In this document: in pieces, positions 12,101-21,573 of the stretch
How the letters are laid out: every line of letters starts with the position of its first letter
Position numbering within the stretch: the stretch's first letter is position 1
DNA from: Hypsibius dujardini
Taxonomy: Eukaryota > Tardigrada > Eutardigrada > Parachela > Hypsibiidae
Direction: 5' to 3'
NCBI GenBank assembly: GCA_001579985.1
Contig: LRSR01001645.1
Coordinates: 1 to 44,618 of the forward strand
Length of the DNA stretch: 44,618 nt
Program-made: the position numbers and the translations under genes
The notes under the pieces: model-generated
What the model saw: only the letters and a program-made list of their open reading frames with translations
Told to the model about the DNA's origin: nothing
Database searches by the model: none

Positions 12101-15100
12101 AATTATTGAGTGATGGTCTTGATGCCTCTACGTAGGTCTTCTGGTATACCAAATTTACTCCAAAACCGACGACAGCCAAACGAGCCTTGAAGAACTCTCC
12201 GTAATCGGCCTGAAAGACGGTTTTGTCGAGTATCGTTATTACAACGGTGAGACGGACATCCCAGTGATTGTTCGAAGCCGTCACCCTGTCGAGCTGGGCA
12301 AGTGGCAAGATGTTCGAGTGACCTACGACGGTCGTCTAGTGGTCAATGAACAAGAGGCAGTAATCATTCCGAACTATCGTCGTCGAATGGTCACAAGTTC
12401 CGCCTCTCAAGTGTTTGTGGGCGGGGCTCCAGACGTGCTGGAAATAAGCAAACGTGAGGGCTTTGAAAAGAACTTTGAGGGCTTCATTAGCACGACCTTC
12501 CAGGTCAACGGCGTGAAACAAGATATTCTCAGCAACGTGACATCAACATTTGGAGAATTGGAATTTGAAAAGAGTACGTGCAACCACTTCGGAAACTATG
12601 TATCAACATGGCACTATAATGTATCTTTGTTTAGTCGTGATACCATCTGAATCCGATCGCGGACTTCGTTTCGGTGGTCAATCCAACACGTTTATTGCGT
12701 TCCAACAACTCAATGCTGTTTCGACTATTACTTCCCCGGACCAGTCGGACTATTTTAACGTGCGGTTCAAACCGACGTCAGCCAACGGTACGCCCTTAAA
12801 TGAAACCAATTGCAAATTGACTAATCAACCAATTTTTCCCCATCTTCACAGGTCTTCTCCTTTACGAAAGTTTCTCGCAAAGCGGTGGCAGCCAATCGAA
12901 CTCCGGCAGATTTACTGCCCTAGGTCTACAACACGGATTCGTCGAGTTCTACTACCATGATGAGAAGACGGACAGTCCGGTGGTCGTGCGAAGTCATCGC
13001 AAGGTTGAGTTAGGCAAGTGGCACACAGTTCGAATCACACACGATAGTCGTTTAGTGGTCGACGAAGAAGAACCAGTTGCTGTCCCGACTTACCGCCGAA
13101 AAACGACGGCCACTTCCGCTTCTCAGCTGTTTGTGGGCGGCGCTCCAGATACGGAGGATCAACGAAAACGTGTGGGTTTTGAAGGAAACTTTGAAGGGTT
13201 TATTAGCACGACCTTCCGAGTCCACGGTGTGGAACAGGATATTCTCCGCCACGTCACACCGGCTTTTGGCGAGTTGAAGTTCGAGCAAGGTACATGCTTA
13301 AGGTTCCTTAAACTCTGCTGGCCTTTTGAAAATCAGGTTTTACTGTTTTCGCGTCCAGTCGATAAGTCCGAGGCATCTTCCACGTTCCGGCAGCCTCACA
13401 GCGGACTCCATTTCAACGGGCAATCCACGGCTTTTCTTGTTCACCAACAACAATCAAGCGCTGCTGGGTCAGTCACCACCTCGCCGTCTGACCATTCAGA
13501 TCTTCTCGACGTGCGGTTCAAACCAGACTCGGCAAACGGTCAGTAATAATTCGAACCGTTTAAAAATGTCACCAAATTTCGTACATATATGTCTAACCAT
13601 TAACAGGTCTCCTCATTTATCAACCCTTCTTCGTCTTTAAAAATGCAAGTAATAAATCCAATCAGCAGGGCCATCCATTTATGGCTCTCGGCTTACGGAA
13701 TGGATTTGTCGAGCTGCATTACGATCTCGTGGGAACGGAAACGCCAACCGTCGTACGGAGCAGTCAGTCCGTCGAACTCAACAAGTGGCATCGAGCTCGC
13801 ATCGCCGGTGATCGCCTAATAATCGACGACGAGCAAGAACCTACTTTAATTCGAGGAATTAGCTGGAGAAGTCAGACTATCGGACAAAAGACCTCTGAGG
13901 TGTATGTGGGCGGGGCTCCGGACAGTGCTGAATTGAGGAAACGCTTGGGGTTTGAGAGTAACTTCAATGGGTATTTGAGTACATTGACCGTTAATGGAGT
14001 TGCTCACGACCTTCTTGTCATAAAGAAGGCATCGGGAATGGTGGTTGGTGTGGAGGAGTTTGACGCCTGTACGGAAGGAAGCCCGTGCCAGAATGGGGGA
14101 ACTTGCATTGTAGATCAAACAGACCCAGGATACAGATGCCGTTGCCAGACGGAGTTCCACGGTGATCGATGCGAATTACAAGCGGAAGCGGTCCGTACAC
14201 AAAGCACGACAGTGACCGGTAAGTTTGGATAAGTTTGTCAACAGCATTGTATTAATATTTGTTTCTCATATCTTGATCATCCAGGTGTTGATGAAACATT
14301 AACAACGCTCAACGCTCTCGAAGAGACATCCGAGACTGTGAGCCCTTTGGAGATCTCAACCAGCGGCCCTCGAAACGGTCTCTACGTCGAACCAGGTCGA
14401 TTGACCGCACGGCCGGGCGACAAAACCGTCCGTCTAAGTTGTGTCTACCCTGGATCGAACTTTAAATTTGTGGTGTATCGGTGGACGCGTGAGGACGGAC
14501 GGCCCTTGAGTAACCGAGCGGTCGAAAGCGGCAAACACCTCACTTTCAATGAGGTGCTGGATGAAGACGCGGGTCGGTACGTTTGCACGGCTACCAGCGA
14601 CTCTAGTGTTGTCAAGGCGGTCGGAGAGCTTCTCGTCGAACAAGGTATATCCTAATTAAATTACATTATTATGCGCTAATAGCGTAAATGCGTTGATGTC
14701 AAATTTAACGGCCATTAGGAGTGTTGCCGGTCTTGATCACCCGAAAGACCCTTCGCGGGATTCGTTTCCCAGATGAAGCGACTTCATTCGTGACGCTTCG
14801 CACTGCTGGTTCAAGAACAAGCCAGTCCAGCTCTGACTGGTTCGACTTGAAATTTAAACCGAAATCGGAAAACGGTAAACCGACCTATTCTTGGAAGAAC
14901 CTCACAAAATCTTGATAGCTACTCTGAGTTGTAGGCCTTCTCATCTATCAACCGTTATCGGCAAAGAAGGGCGAGCTGGACCCGTTTTCAGCTCTCAGTC
15001 TGTCGGGTGGATTTGTGGAGTATCACTATGATGAGGGAACGGATCGACCAAAAGTTGTACGAAGCCGTCGCTCAGTCGAGCTCAGCCATTGGCATCACGC

Positions 15101-17586
15101 TCGGGTCACACAAGATGGTCAACTTCTCGTGGATGACCAAGAGCCGGTCCTCATTCCGGATTTCAGGAAATTGCAAGATCAAAAGGAGGAGGTAACAACG
15201 GTGGTGTATGTCGGTGGTACTCCGGAGGACAGCGCTGAATTTAGCAGACGTCACGTGGGAGTGGGGAGAAGCTTTGTGGGCTCGATGCATAGCCTGACAG
15301 TCAACGGCACGATGCAGGACCTTGTGAGCCACGTAACGCCATCGTCCCATTTAGAGGAGTATGAAGTTTGTATGGAATTTGGCCCGTGTCAGAACGGTGG
15401 AAACTGCCTGGATGTGGATTCGGATCCGGGCTATAAATGCATGTGCCCTTCTAATTTTGTTGGCGATAACTGCGAAGCACAAGCGGTCGGTGCGAATCGA
15501 TCTCGAGAGCTCGGTAAGCTATCGGACACACTGGCTGGGAATTGAACCAATGCCGTAACAATGCCCACAAATACTGGTCATTGGTTTGATCTTGCTTAGA
15601 CTGAGAGACGGACGATTAATTAGTCAATTGGGAGGAAGAGCTAGATGATGGTACAGAAACATGGCCCCAATGTCTATTCCGTTTGGTCTTCCGTCTAGTA
15701 CAATGGCAAACCGTTGATCGATCCGTCTCTCCGTCCTTGCCTGTTTATAAAATCTGGCCTTCCGTCTAATCCAATGACAAACCATTGGTCTGCTCGTCTC
15801 TCCGTCCGGCCCTGTCTTCTGTGACAGATTATCAACGTCTTCGCTAGAGTCGTTTCGCTTTTCTTTCTATCGCAGCTCCTCCTCTCAAGGCCCTTAGTTT
15901 TTCCGGAAAATCTTTCTCCGCTTTTGCGACGCCCAAGAACATCGGTCTCCATGTGACCATGGCTGCGAACTTCCGCACACGGTCCAACGCCGACGCCATA
16001 ATCTTTTACACCAGTGCCAGAGAGGCCGGCAAAGATTATGACGACTTTTTGTCACTGACCATCAAGGATAAAGCCCTGGAACTTCGCTACAACCTTGGCT
16101 CGGGTATGATGACATTAAGTCAACCGTTACTTCCAAAGACATGCATAAAAGCAGGGAAACCTTCACCTTTTACAGGCGCCACCGTGCTTCGGAGTAACCG
16201 CGAGATCAAGCCGAATGTATGGTATGACGTGTGGATTAAACGGCAATACCAGCAAGGAGAGATGATCATCAACCGGAAGGAAACGGTTCACGGACAATCA
16301 CCGGGAGGGATGAAGATGTTGAACTTGAAGACGCCCCTCTATTTGGGCGGGGTTGGCCCGAATACGACCGTCGCATCAGATGTAAAGGTCAAGTCTGGAT
16401 TCGACGGTTATATCTCTAAGGTGAAGTAACAATAGATAGACTCAGTTCGATATTATACCGTATGACAATGATTTCACTTTGTAGATGGAAATCAACGGAG
16501 CGGCTTACAATCTGTCGGACACGAGCAGCTGGCTGGACAGTGCGAACATGGAGATGTGGGAGGAGGCAAGCGAGGACGAAGAGAAAGTAAAAGAGAACAT
16601 TTGCCTAGATCGGAAGCCATGCTTTAACGGCGGTGTCTGCACGGGAACTGGGACCTCTTACGTCTGCCATTGCACGCTCGGATTCCAGGGAAAGAACTGC
16701 ACAACCGGTAAGACAAACATTCCATAATTCACTATATTTCCAATTAATTACAACAGCAAAAATGTGTTTGTTCAAGCCACTGCGATTGGGGAATCTTTAT
16801 CCTTCAATGGAAACGGTTACGTGGAGCTTCGTGGTTCTATGCTTTCTCACAGGGCCCCTGCTGATGTGATGCAGCTAGATTTCAAGTCCACCAAATTGAA
16901 TGGGCTCCTATTCTGGCAGGGACAGAGTTTGGAGTCTAACAATAAAGACCTTCTCTCTCTCAGCCTACAAAACGGTTCATCTAACAATAAAGACTTCCTC
17001 TCTCTCAGCTTACAAAACGGTTTACTCCTTTTAAGGTACGTGCAAGAATGGACCTCTATACAACTTTAAAGATAGCTATGCTCCTAACCCTTTTAATTAT
17101 CATTTCTAATGCCCACAACCTTTTTCGCCAAAATTTTGGGCGTAACCTTCTTCTCCTTATTAAGATACGACCTCGGGGACGGACCGACGGAAGTGAAGTC
17201 AGTCAACAAACGCTACAACGACGGCAAGTGGCATCATGTATTGATGAATCGATCTGGAAAAAAGGGAACGTTAAAAGTTGATGACCTCTTGACCTTCGAG
17301 GGTGCATCCAATGGCACTCGCAAAATAATGGATACCAACGGAAATATCTTTATTGGTAATGGCGTCAACTATTACTTGGCGCCTAAATTTAGTGTAACTC
17401 CTAGTCTTCGTCCTACAAATAGGCGGTATACCGGAAGTGCTTCGCTCAACAGCTGGTATATTTCACGACCAAGGCTGGAGTGGCTGCATAAAGAACCTCC
17501 AAATCCTTACTTCCGGTACAATCAACTTCAAGGATCAAGCTCTTGCCGGGCAAAATGTCCAGACTTGCGATCACTCGGCTAACTGA
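1125..17586 (+). CDS. HSPG2 / unc-52 / trol homologue: Perlecan (basement-membrane heparan sulfate proteoglycan core protein), 43 exons
   Basis: This encodes a secreted basement-membrane core protein of 3,780 residues, the size and order of the perlecan family. Perlecan links laminin, nidogen, collagen IV and cell receptors. The domain order is: signal peptide; 4 Ig; 3 LDLa; Ig; laminin-EGF and laminin IV (two laminin IV); 8 Ig; 4 LamG; EGF; Ig; LamG; EGF; LamG; EGF; LamG. Start: ATG 1125 opens a 40-codon exon with a hydrophobic stretch at residues 13-28, a good signal peptide. Stop: TGA 17584-17586 after the canonical LamG ending (WSGCIKNL ... NVQTCDH). I placed all 42 introns by GT-AG sites and phase; every junction is in frame. 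Most introns from exon 1 on are phase 1, the mark of shuffled extracellular modules. Unlike vertebrate perlecan, no SEA domain or clear Ser-Gly-Asp cluster precedes the LDLa repeats. Exon coordinates are in the sub-entries. Confidence 0.95.
3205..3960 (+). other. Perlecan exons 6-9 (part): three LDL-receptor class A repeats
   Basis: Exons 3205-3362, 3435-3468 (34 nt), 3625-3663 (39 nt) and the start of 3749-4430. They spell three LDLa modules of six cysteines each with the calcium-binding acidic end: [22 protein letters not shown] and [12 protein letters not shown]. The first two repeats are split by introns and rely on two microexons. Vertebrate perlecan domain II has four LDLa; here I count three. 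Confidence 0.92.
3961..7270 (+). other. Perlecan exons 9-19 (part): Ig, laminin-EGF and two laminin IV domains
   Basis: Exons: 3749-4430, 5005-5510, 5572-5792, 5863-6003, 6080-6259, 6321-6419, 6549-6632, 6695-6813, 6882-6993, 7061-7174, then into 7237-7573. An Ig domain (DQGAYSCEA) is followed by a partial laminin-EGF and the first laminin IV domain (exons 9-10), laminin-EGF pieces (exons 11-12), a second laminin IV domain spread over exons 13-17, and closing laminin-EGF modules ([10 protein letters not shown]). Vertebrate perlecan domain III carries three laminin IV domains; two are visible here. The intron at 4431-5004 is a degenerate pyrimidine-rich tract of CCGT/CCAT/CTGT units with no coding content. 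Confidence 0.9.
7270..11157 (+). other. Perlecan exons 19-26: run of eight Ig domains
   Basis: Exons: 7237-7573, 7660-7811, 7883-8057, 8873-9205, 9276-9763, 9825-9942, 10014-10298, 10522-11157. Eight Ig domains can be read, each with the D-x-G-x-Y-x-C hallmark or a close variant ([72 protein letters not shown]). This corresponds to domain IV of perlecan. Exon 26 holds two domains. The intron 8058-8872 (815 bases) is the longest in the gene and I see nothing in it. The intron 10299-10521 carries an (AAGAAT)-rich stretch near 10430-10470. Confidence 0.9.
11231..14218 (+). other. Perlecan exons 27-34: four tandem LamG domains and one EGF
   Basis: Exons: 11231-11383, 11454-11876, 11937-12074, 12136-12573, 12635-12787, 12852-13289, 13359-13538, 13607-14218. 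Each LamG domain is made of a short exon (138-180 nt, ending [F]KPxSxN-G) followed by a long exon (423-438 nt, opening GL[VL][IVL]Y and holding VRSxxxVELxKW and VGG). Exon 34 adds an EGF (SPCQNGGTC ... CRC). All exon borders are phase 1, so the two-exon unit can duplicate without breaking frame. Exons 30 and 32 are both 438 nt and closely similar in sequence, which suggests a recent copy. Confidence 0.93.
15685..15826 (+). repeat. Two-copy 71-bp direct repeat in perlecan intron 37
   Basis: Two diverged copies lie head to tail at 15685-15755 and 15756-15826. Both contain TTCCGTCTA, CCAATG or ACAATG followed by ACAAACC or GCAAACC, then CGTCTCTCCGTCC. No coding content. It resembles the pyrimidine-rich CCGT units found in intron 4431-5004. 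Confidence 0.7.
16935..17024 (+). repeat. 45-bp tandem duplication inside perlecan coding exon 41
   Basis: The unit beginning TCTAACAATAAAGAC occurs at 16935-16979 and again at 16980-17024. It is a multiple of three and repeats the peptide [13 protein letters not shown] in the last LamG domain, adding fifteen residues without a frameshift. The copies differ at few bases, so the event is fairly recent or has been homogenised. Confidence 0.85.
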
Positions 17587-18406
17587 AAATTCCCTATTTT
17601 CGACTGGGTGTCATGATCTTTCTATTTTAATGCATTGCGTTTGATTCACAGTATAATAGTCGTGCACATATTGTTCGGACATCTGCTACAGCAGTATGTT
17701 GAGAAAGCATTTTTTGCACACCTCTTTGTCCGTTAAACATGAGATTAAGCAAATACTGCATTACTCTACTCAAACGATACTTTAGACTTACGATAAAAAG
17801 TTAGGTTCCCCAGTAATATGTCGCGATACTGCAGAAAAACACAAACAAAAAAGAATATCATACTTGCAGGCGGGATCGAACCGCGGACCTCTACCTTAGA
17901 AGGACAGCGCCTTTCGCGGAGGATGGCGTACACCACTAAGCTATGCAAGCAATTCAGTTTCTCTCTAGCCGTATCCAGCTGTGCCACTCTTTGCGACTTT
18001 ATATGCTCACAAAATTAAAACGCGCACCTTATAATACGCAGGAAAAGATGAGCAAAAACTATCGGTGATCGATACTTAAACATGTTCCGACACGACAGTT
18101 GCAGCTTGATTGACAGATTTTTTTTCAAGTTTTTAAAACGTTGCAATTGGTCGACACCGTAACAGGCACACCAAAAGGGGGTGGAGACTTGAATTTCCGC
18201 TTTTCTCATTCGCCACAAAAAGGTAAACAAAAGAGTTGAAACAACAATTGTTCTGAAATTTTAAACGTAGGAGTATTTTGTTATTATTCCTGTTTGTGTT
18301 GAGCAGCAGCGTCCATCCATTGGGCAAGTTAGTTTTGATAGCGCGCAGCATTCCCTATTTGCAAACGGAATTGATTGCATTGATTGGTACCTGACGCACT
18401 ATCATT
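17587..18406. other. Intergenic region between perlecan and BROX
   Basis: This holds the perlecan 3' UTR, the tRNA-like element at 17862-17950 and the BROX upstream region. No canonical AATAAA is visible just after the perlecan stop. Apart from the tRNA-like element I see no gene. Confidence 0.5.
17862..17950 (-). tRNA. tRNA-like element, Arg(TCT)-type anticodon loop, with an over-long D region (possible SINE head or pseudogene)
   Basis: Read on the minus strand, the 89 bases start GCTTGCA and end TGCAAGT, which pair as a seven-base acceptor stem (first pair G-T). A box-A-like TAGCTTAGTGG follows the 5' arm and a good box B, GGTTCGATCCC, sits near the 3' end, with a T arm that has one mismatch. 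An anticodon-like arm CTGTC-CTTCTAA-GGTAG puts TCT in the loop. The segment between the acceptor and anticodon arms is about 16 bases too long for a normal D arm. A TTTTTT Pol III terminator lies about ten bases downstream (complement of 17847-17852). It may be a decayed tRNA gene or the tRNA head of a SINE; I favour the latter two over a working tRNA. Confidence 0.45.
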
Positions 18407-19108
18407 ATGGCCTCTTCATTTTGGTTTCATCGCAATCCCATCAAAGCGTCCGCGCAGCAGAAATTCGACCCCAAAGGGTGCACAACTGATGGACAAGCAT
18501 TGCGGATTTGTGGGTGAGAGCTGCCGATTTTTAGTGTTCAGATTTTACTGGAAGAACTTGCATTTTGCGAGCGAGTGTCATTTAGAAGTGACTATTTTAT
18601 GGGCGGTGCCTGTGATCGATCGGTTGATTGACTGAAGGTCCTCGTCGCATTGGTTTCTAGCATGCCCATTATGCCATTATGCATAAGCCGCAGTCCATTG
18701 ATTGATTGATGATAATAATATGAAAGAAACTATTGCACCATGTTTTCCCTTTTGTCTGTACAGAGAACTGCGTCAGACCCGGACCCGTCTCCTGGAAATT
18801 CTTGCCGTTCCTGCGGAATCGATTGCCGCAGTGGTAACCGCTTACACTAGCTATATAGCCCTGCTGCAAGGTTTGATTCAAGCCACCGACGAAAGGGGAG
18901 GCGAAAGCAAACTCAGATTTTTCTTCAAATTTAAATGGACCAGTTCATTAGACCCCGAGGTTGGGGTAGAACAACAGGACGCGCTTTTTGACCTCATTCA
19001 CATCAGTATCACCCTTGGCCTGTGGTATATGAAGCATGCTGCACTCCTCGCCGCCAACGAAAAGTTCGTCTCACTGTCTGGTCTATCTCTGTATCCGTGT
19101 GTGTACTA

Positions 19109-19162
<54 letters not shown>

Positions 19163-20730
19163 GTGTCTGTCTGTGTGTCTGTCTCTGATTCTCTGTACGA
19201 ATGTCTGTCTGCCCGCCTCTGACTTCGCAAATGCCTGCATGGTTGTTTTTACTGGCATGTCTTTTGGTCTACTCCCTGCCTAGCGCTCTGCCTCAAGTGT
19301 CTGCTTGCTAGCTTTTCTTCATGATTACCTATGTCTGCCACCTTTCGTCTGTTTATTGATCTCACTGCCCTGCCTATGTCGTTCAGTACAGCTGTCTATA
19401 AAGTTAGGAATCTGGACATTATGGTTTACTTTGACAGGATTACAGCGGAAGATGCCAAGGAAGTGCACAGGAGTCTACGGCTTGCAGCCGGGATATTTCA
19501 GGAGATGCAAACCAACTATACGGGACGCTTGCTCGGTGATGTGAACAAGGGCAGCGATACTGATCCTCGGATACTTCTCGCTTTGATCAGTCAATGCACG
19601 GCTGAAGCTCAAGAAGGTGAGCAAACTGAATCGGGGTAGACAACAGGCAGACAGATCCGTAGGCATACAGACAGACAGACACAGTTGCATAAGCAGAGAC
19701 AGAGAGAATCTCTAACAAGGAGTCTGTTATCGGCCTTTAGCCGACTGATTTATTTTCAGTGACCCTTGCGCGAGCGGTGGAAATGAAGCACACCCCAAGT
19801 CTCATCTCGGCACTGGCCAACGAAACAGCCAAAATGTTCAGTGGCGCAGAGGCTTCCCTCTCAGCCATGAAGGACGATCATTTCACCAGCAAATGGGTTC
19901 ACTATCTCCGCCTGAAAGCGTCTCTTTACGAGGCATTTGTACGTAATGTATTCTTAGGGAAGGTTTGAAGTGTGTGATAACACTAGCTACAATTCGCAGG
20001 CCTACTGTTACTCCGGGGAGAGCCTTCTGGCCGGTGATCAGTGTGGACCGGCGGTTCGAGCTCTTCAAGAAAGTGATAAACGTATGGCATCGCAATGTGC
20101 TTGTTTTGTGTGGCGAGTGTAAATGATTGTTTGTTCTCTTGTGTGGTAGTCTTTTCGGCGGCATTGGCCCAGTGCAAAGAGTACAACAAGGCCAAGGGAG
20201 TGTACGCAAACAACCGACCGGAAGAGGCGACATTTTTCAGGCCGCTCAAGTTACGTATTGGCCGTATTTTGGAAAAGTGTGATCGGGAAAATGGAATGAT
20301 GTACGTATATTTTGAGGATTATGTACGAATATATACAGCTGGCAAAGAAACCTCGGAAGCCGCAAGACTTGTCCAGCAGGCGCATTTTCTGCTTACAAAC
20401 TCAGGAATCTCGTCAGTTGTTATTGAGCCCGTTAGTCATTTAAAAAATCCTACTCAAACTAAAACAATATAATAAACATCCGAAAAATGTTATCTCTTCA
20501 AGAAAATGAACTTGGCAAGATATAATATATGTATATATATGTATATATATGTCTTAGTGTTCCATTTTTGCAGATATCATCAAAAAGTTCCGGTGACGCC
20601 ACCTACTCTGGAACTGAAAGCTACCTACGGCCTCGTCAGTCCCGAACAGTTCTCCCTTCCACCGGTCCACCCCGAATGGACTGCACAGACCTACAAAGCC
20701 TTTGACCTTAGCCGCATCAAACGCAACTGA
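18407..20730 (+). CDS. BROX: BROX: BRO1-domain ESCRT-associated protein, 7 exons
   Basis: Exons: 18407-18513, 18764-19063, 19438-19616, 19760-19938, 20000-20081, 20150-20300, 20574-20730; 384 residues. BRO1 domains bind ESCRT-III CHMP4 proteins at membranes in budding and nuclear-envelope repair. The match to the BROX family runs over the whole length: FWFHRNPIK at the N-terminus, the QQDA-F-LI helix and LWYMKHAA, AEDAKEVHRSL, AEAQEVTLARA-E-KH, AYCYSGE-LLA, KCDRENG, and the closing P-LELKATYGLV ... FDL. All introns were fixed by phase. The start is the first ATG and gives the typical N-terminal BRO1 residues. Human BROX is 411 residues and ends in a farnesylated CaaX box; this protein stops at RIKRN shortly after FDL, so the lipid anchor is missing. 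It is convergent with eIF4E. Confidence 0.93.
19112..19185. repeat. (CTGT)n microsatellite in BROX intron 2
   Basis: A near-perfect run of CTGT units, with a few GTGT interruptions at its end. Similar degenerate tracts occur at 20980-21150, 25580-25690, 25990-26100 and 27270-27340 in introns and spacers. Confidence 0.9.
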
Positions 20731-21573
20731 CAAAAATGCCCATTTATTTTTCGATTTCTTTTTTTACGCGGATATTAACATTTCCTTTTCAGGCATTCTT
20801 ATGTTGGTTATCTAGTCTGCGGTCCTATATTCTTTTTCTTTCCGTCACAAATTGCGCATTTAGTTTTACCGTATCGACTGATTGAAGTGTCCTTTTCAAG
20901 CTTCTAAAATTTTATTTGGAAACTTACACGTCCTTCATCAGCTTTCGGCTTTTTTACTTTTTCGAACACTGGATACTTATGCCTGCCTGCCTGCCTCTCT
21001 GTCTGTTTGCCTCTACCTCTCTACCTATTGGTTTGTCTGTCTGTCTGATTGCATGTCTGAAGGTCTGTTTCTCTGTCTGTATACCTATTTGTCTGCTTGC
21101 CTGTTTGTCAAACTGCAGGACTGTCTATTTGTTCCGCTTTCTTCTTTGTAAATTACTTGCAACTTGCTTCGCTGTACGTTTCTCCTTCTCGTGTGATGGA
21201 TAATAATCTCATTCGTCTAGACTCGCAATTCCAATTGAAGTGGAAATTCTTACTGCTAGTTAATAATGCTCAACCTCTAATGAAATAATACGTCAAAAGT
21301 AACTATAAAGACGTGGGGGCAACATACAGATATAAGAATGACAATTTAAGTTAAACGAGAGAAGAAAATGAAGTAAAAAAGGCGACGTGCAAGGAGGAGA
21401 AAGAAAGAAAGGGAGAGCCGGAAAAGGGTTGTCTCGCTCTCGCTCTTGCTCTCGCTCTAGCCAGCATCGCTAAAAAGGTGCAGTTTCACCAAGGTCGGTG
21501 GGTGTATAAGTAGGAGCTCAGTATCATTCATCGCACACACAAATTGATCGGACAGACAAAGGATGAGAGGCAT
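20731..21573. other. Convergent spacer between BROX and eIF4E
   Basis: This is the tail-to-tail spacer. It holds degenerate CTGCCTGTCTGT units at about 20980-21150 and a CTCGCTCTCGCTCT tract at about 21430-21460. I see no gene and no canonical poly(A) signal for BROX close to its stop. Confidence 0.5.

Larger units (their letters stand above)
14285..17586 (+). other. Perlecan exons 35-43: Ig, LamG, EGF, LamG, EGF, LamG C-terminus
   Basis: Exons: 14285-14644 (Ig), 14719-14874 and 14935-15513 (LamG and EGF), 15876-16103 and 16176-16420 (LamG), 16485-16707 (end of LamG and EGF), 16777-17035, 17165-17355 and 17423-17586 (last LamG). The acceptor for exon 41 was set at 16777 because only that site keeps phase 1; the nearer AG at 16756 shifts the frame. 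The donor at 17356 and acceptor at 17422 restore the canonical LamG end (FIGGIPE ... CDH) that reading straight through would lose. The Ig in exon 35 closely resembles the Ig at the end of exon 26 (WTRED-RPL, DED-GRYVC, GEL), so Ig + LamG was duplicated as a block. Confidence 0.93.

Noticed and set aside
16741-16776. Acceptor at 16756 for perlecan exon 41
   Set aside because: It looks good (ATTACAACAG) but leaves the frame shifted by two bases; the AG at 16775-16776 keeps phase 1 and gives a proper LamG start.
17356-17583. Read-through end of perlecan in the exon 42 frame to a stop at 17582
   Set aside because: It loses the LamG C-terminal pattern. Splicing 17356-17422 restores FIGGIPE and the CIKNL and CDH ending.
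19009-19230. Open frames across the (CTGT)n tract, reading DTQTDRQTDRQT or CLSVCLSV
   Set aside because: Translation of a microsatellite in a BROX intron. The same applies to frames at 20882-21203, 25895-26095, 27254-27451 and 36195-36410.
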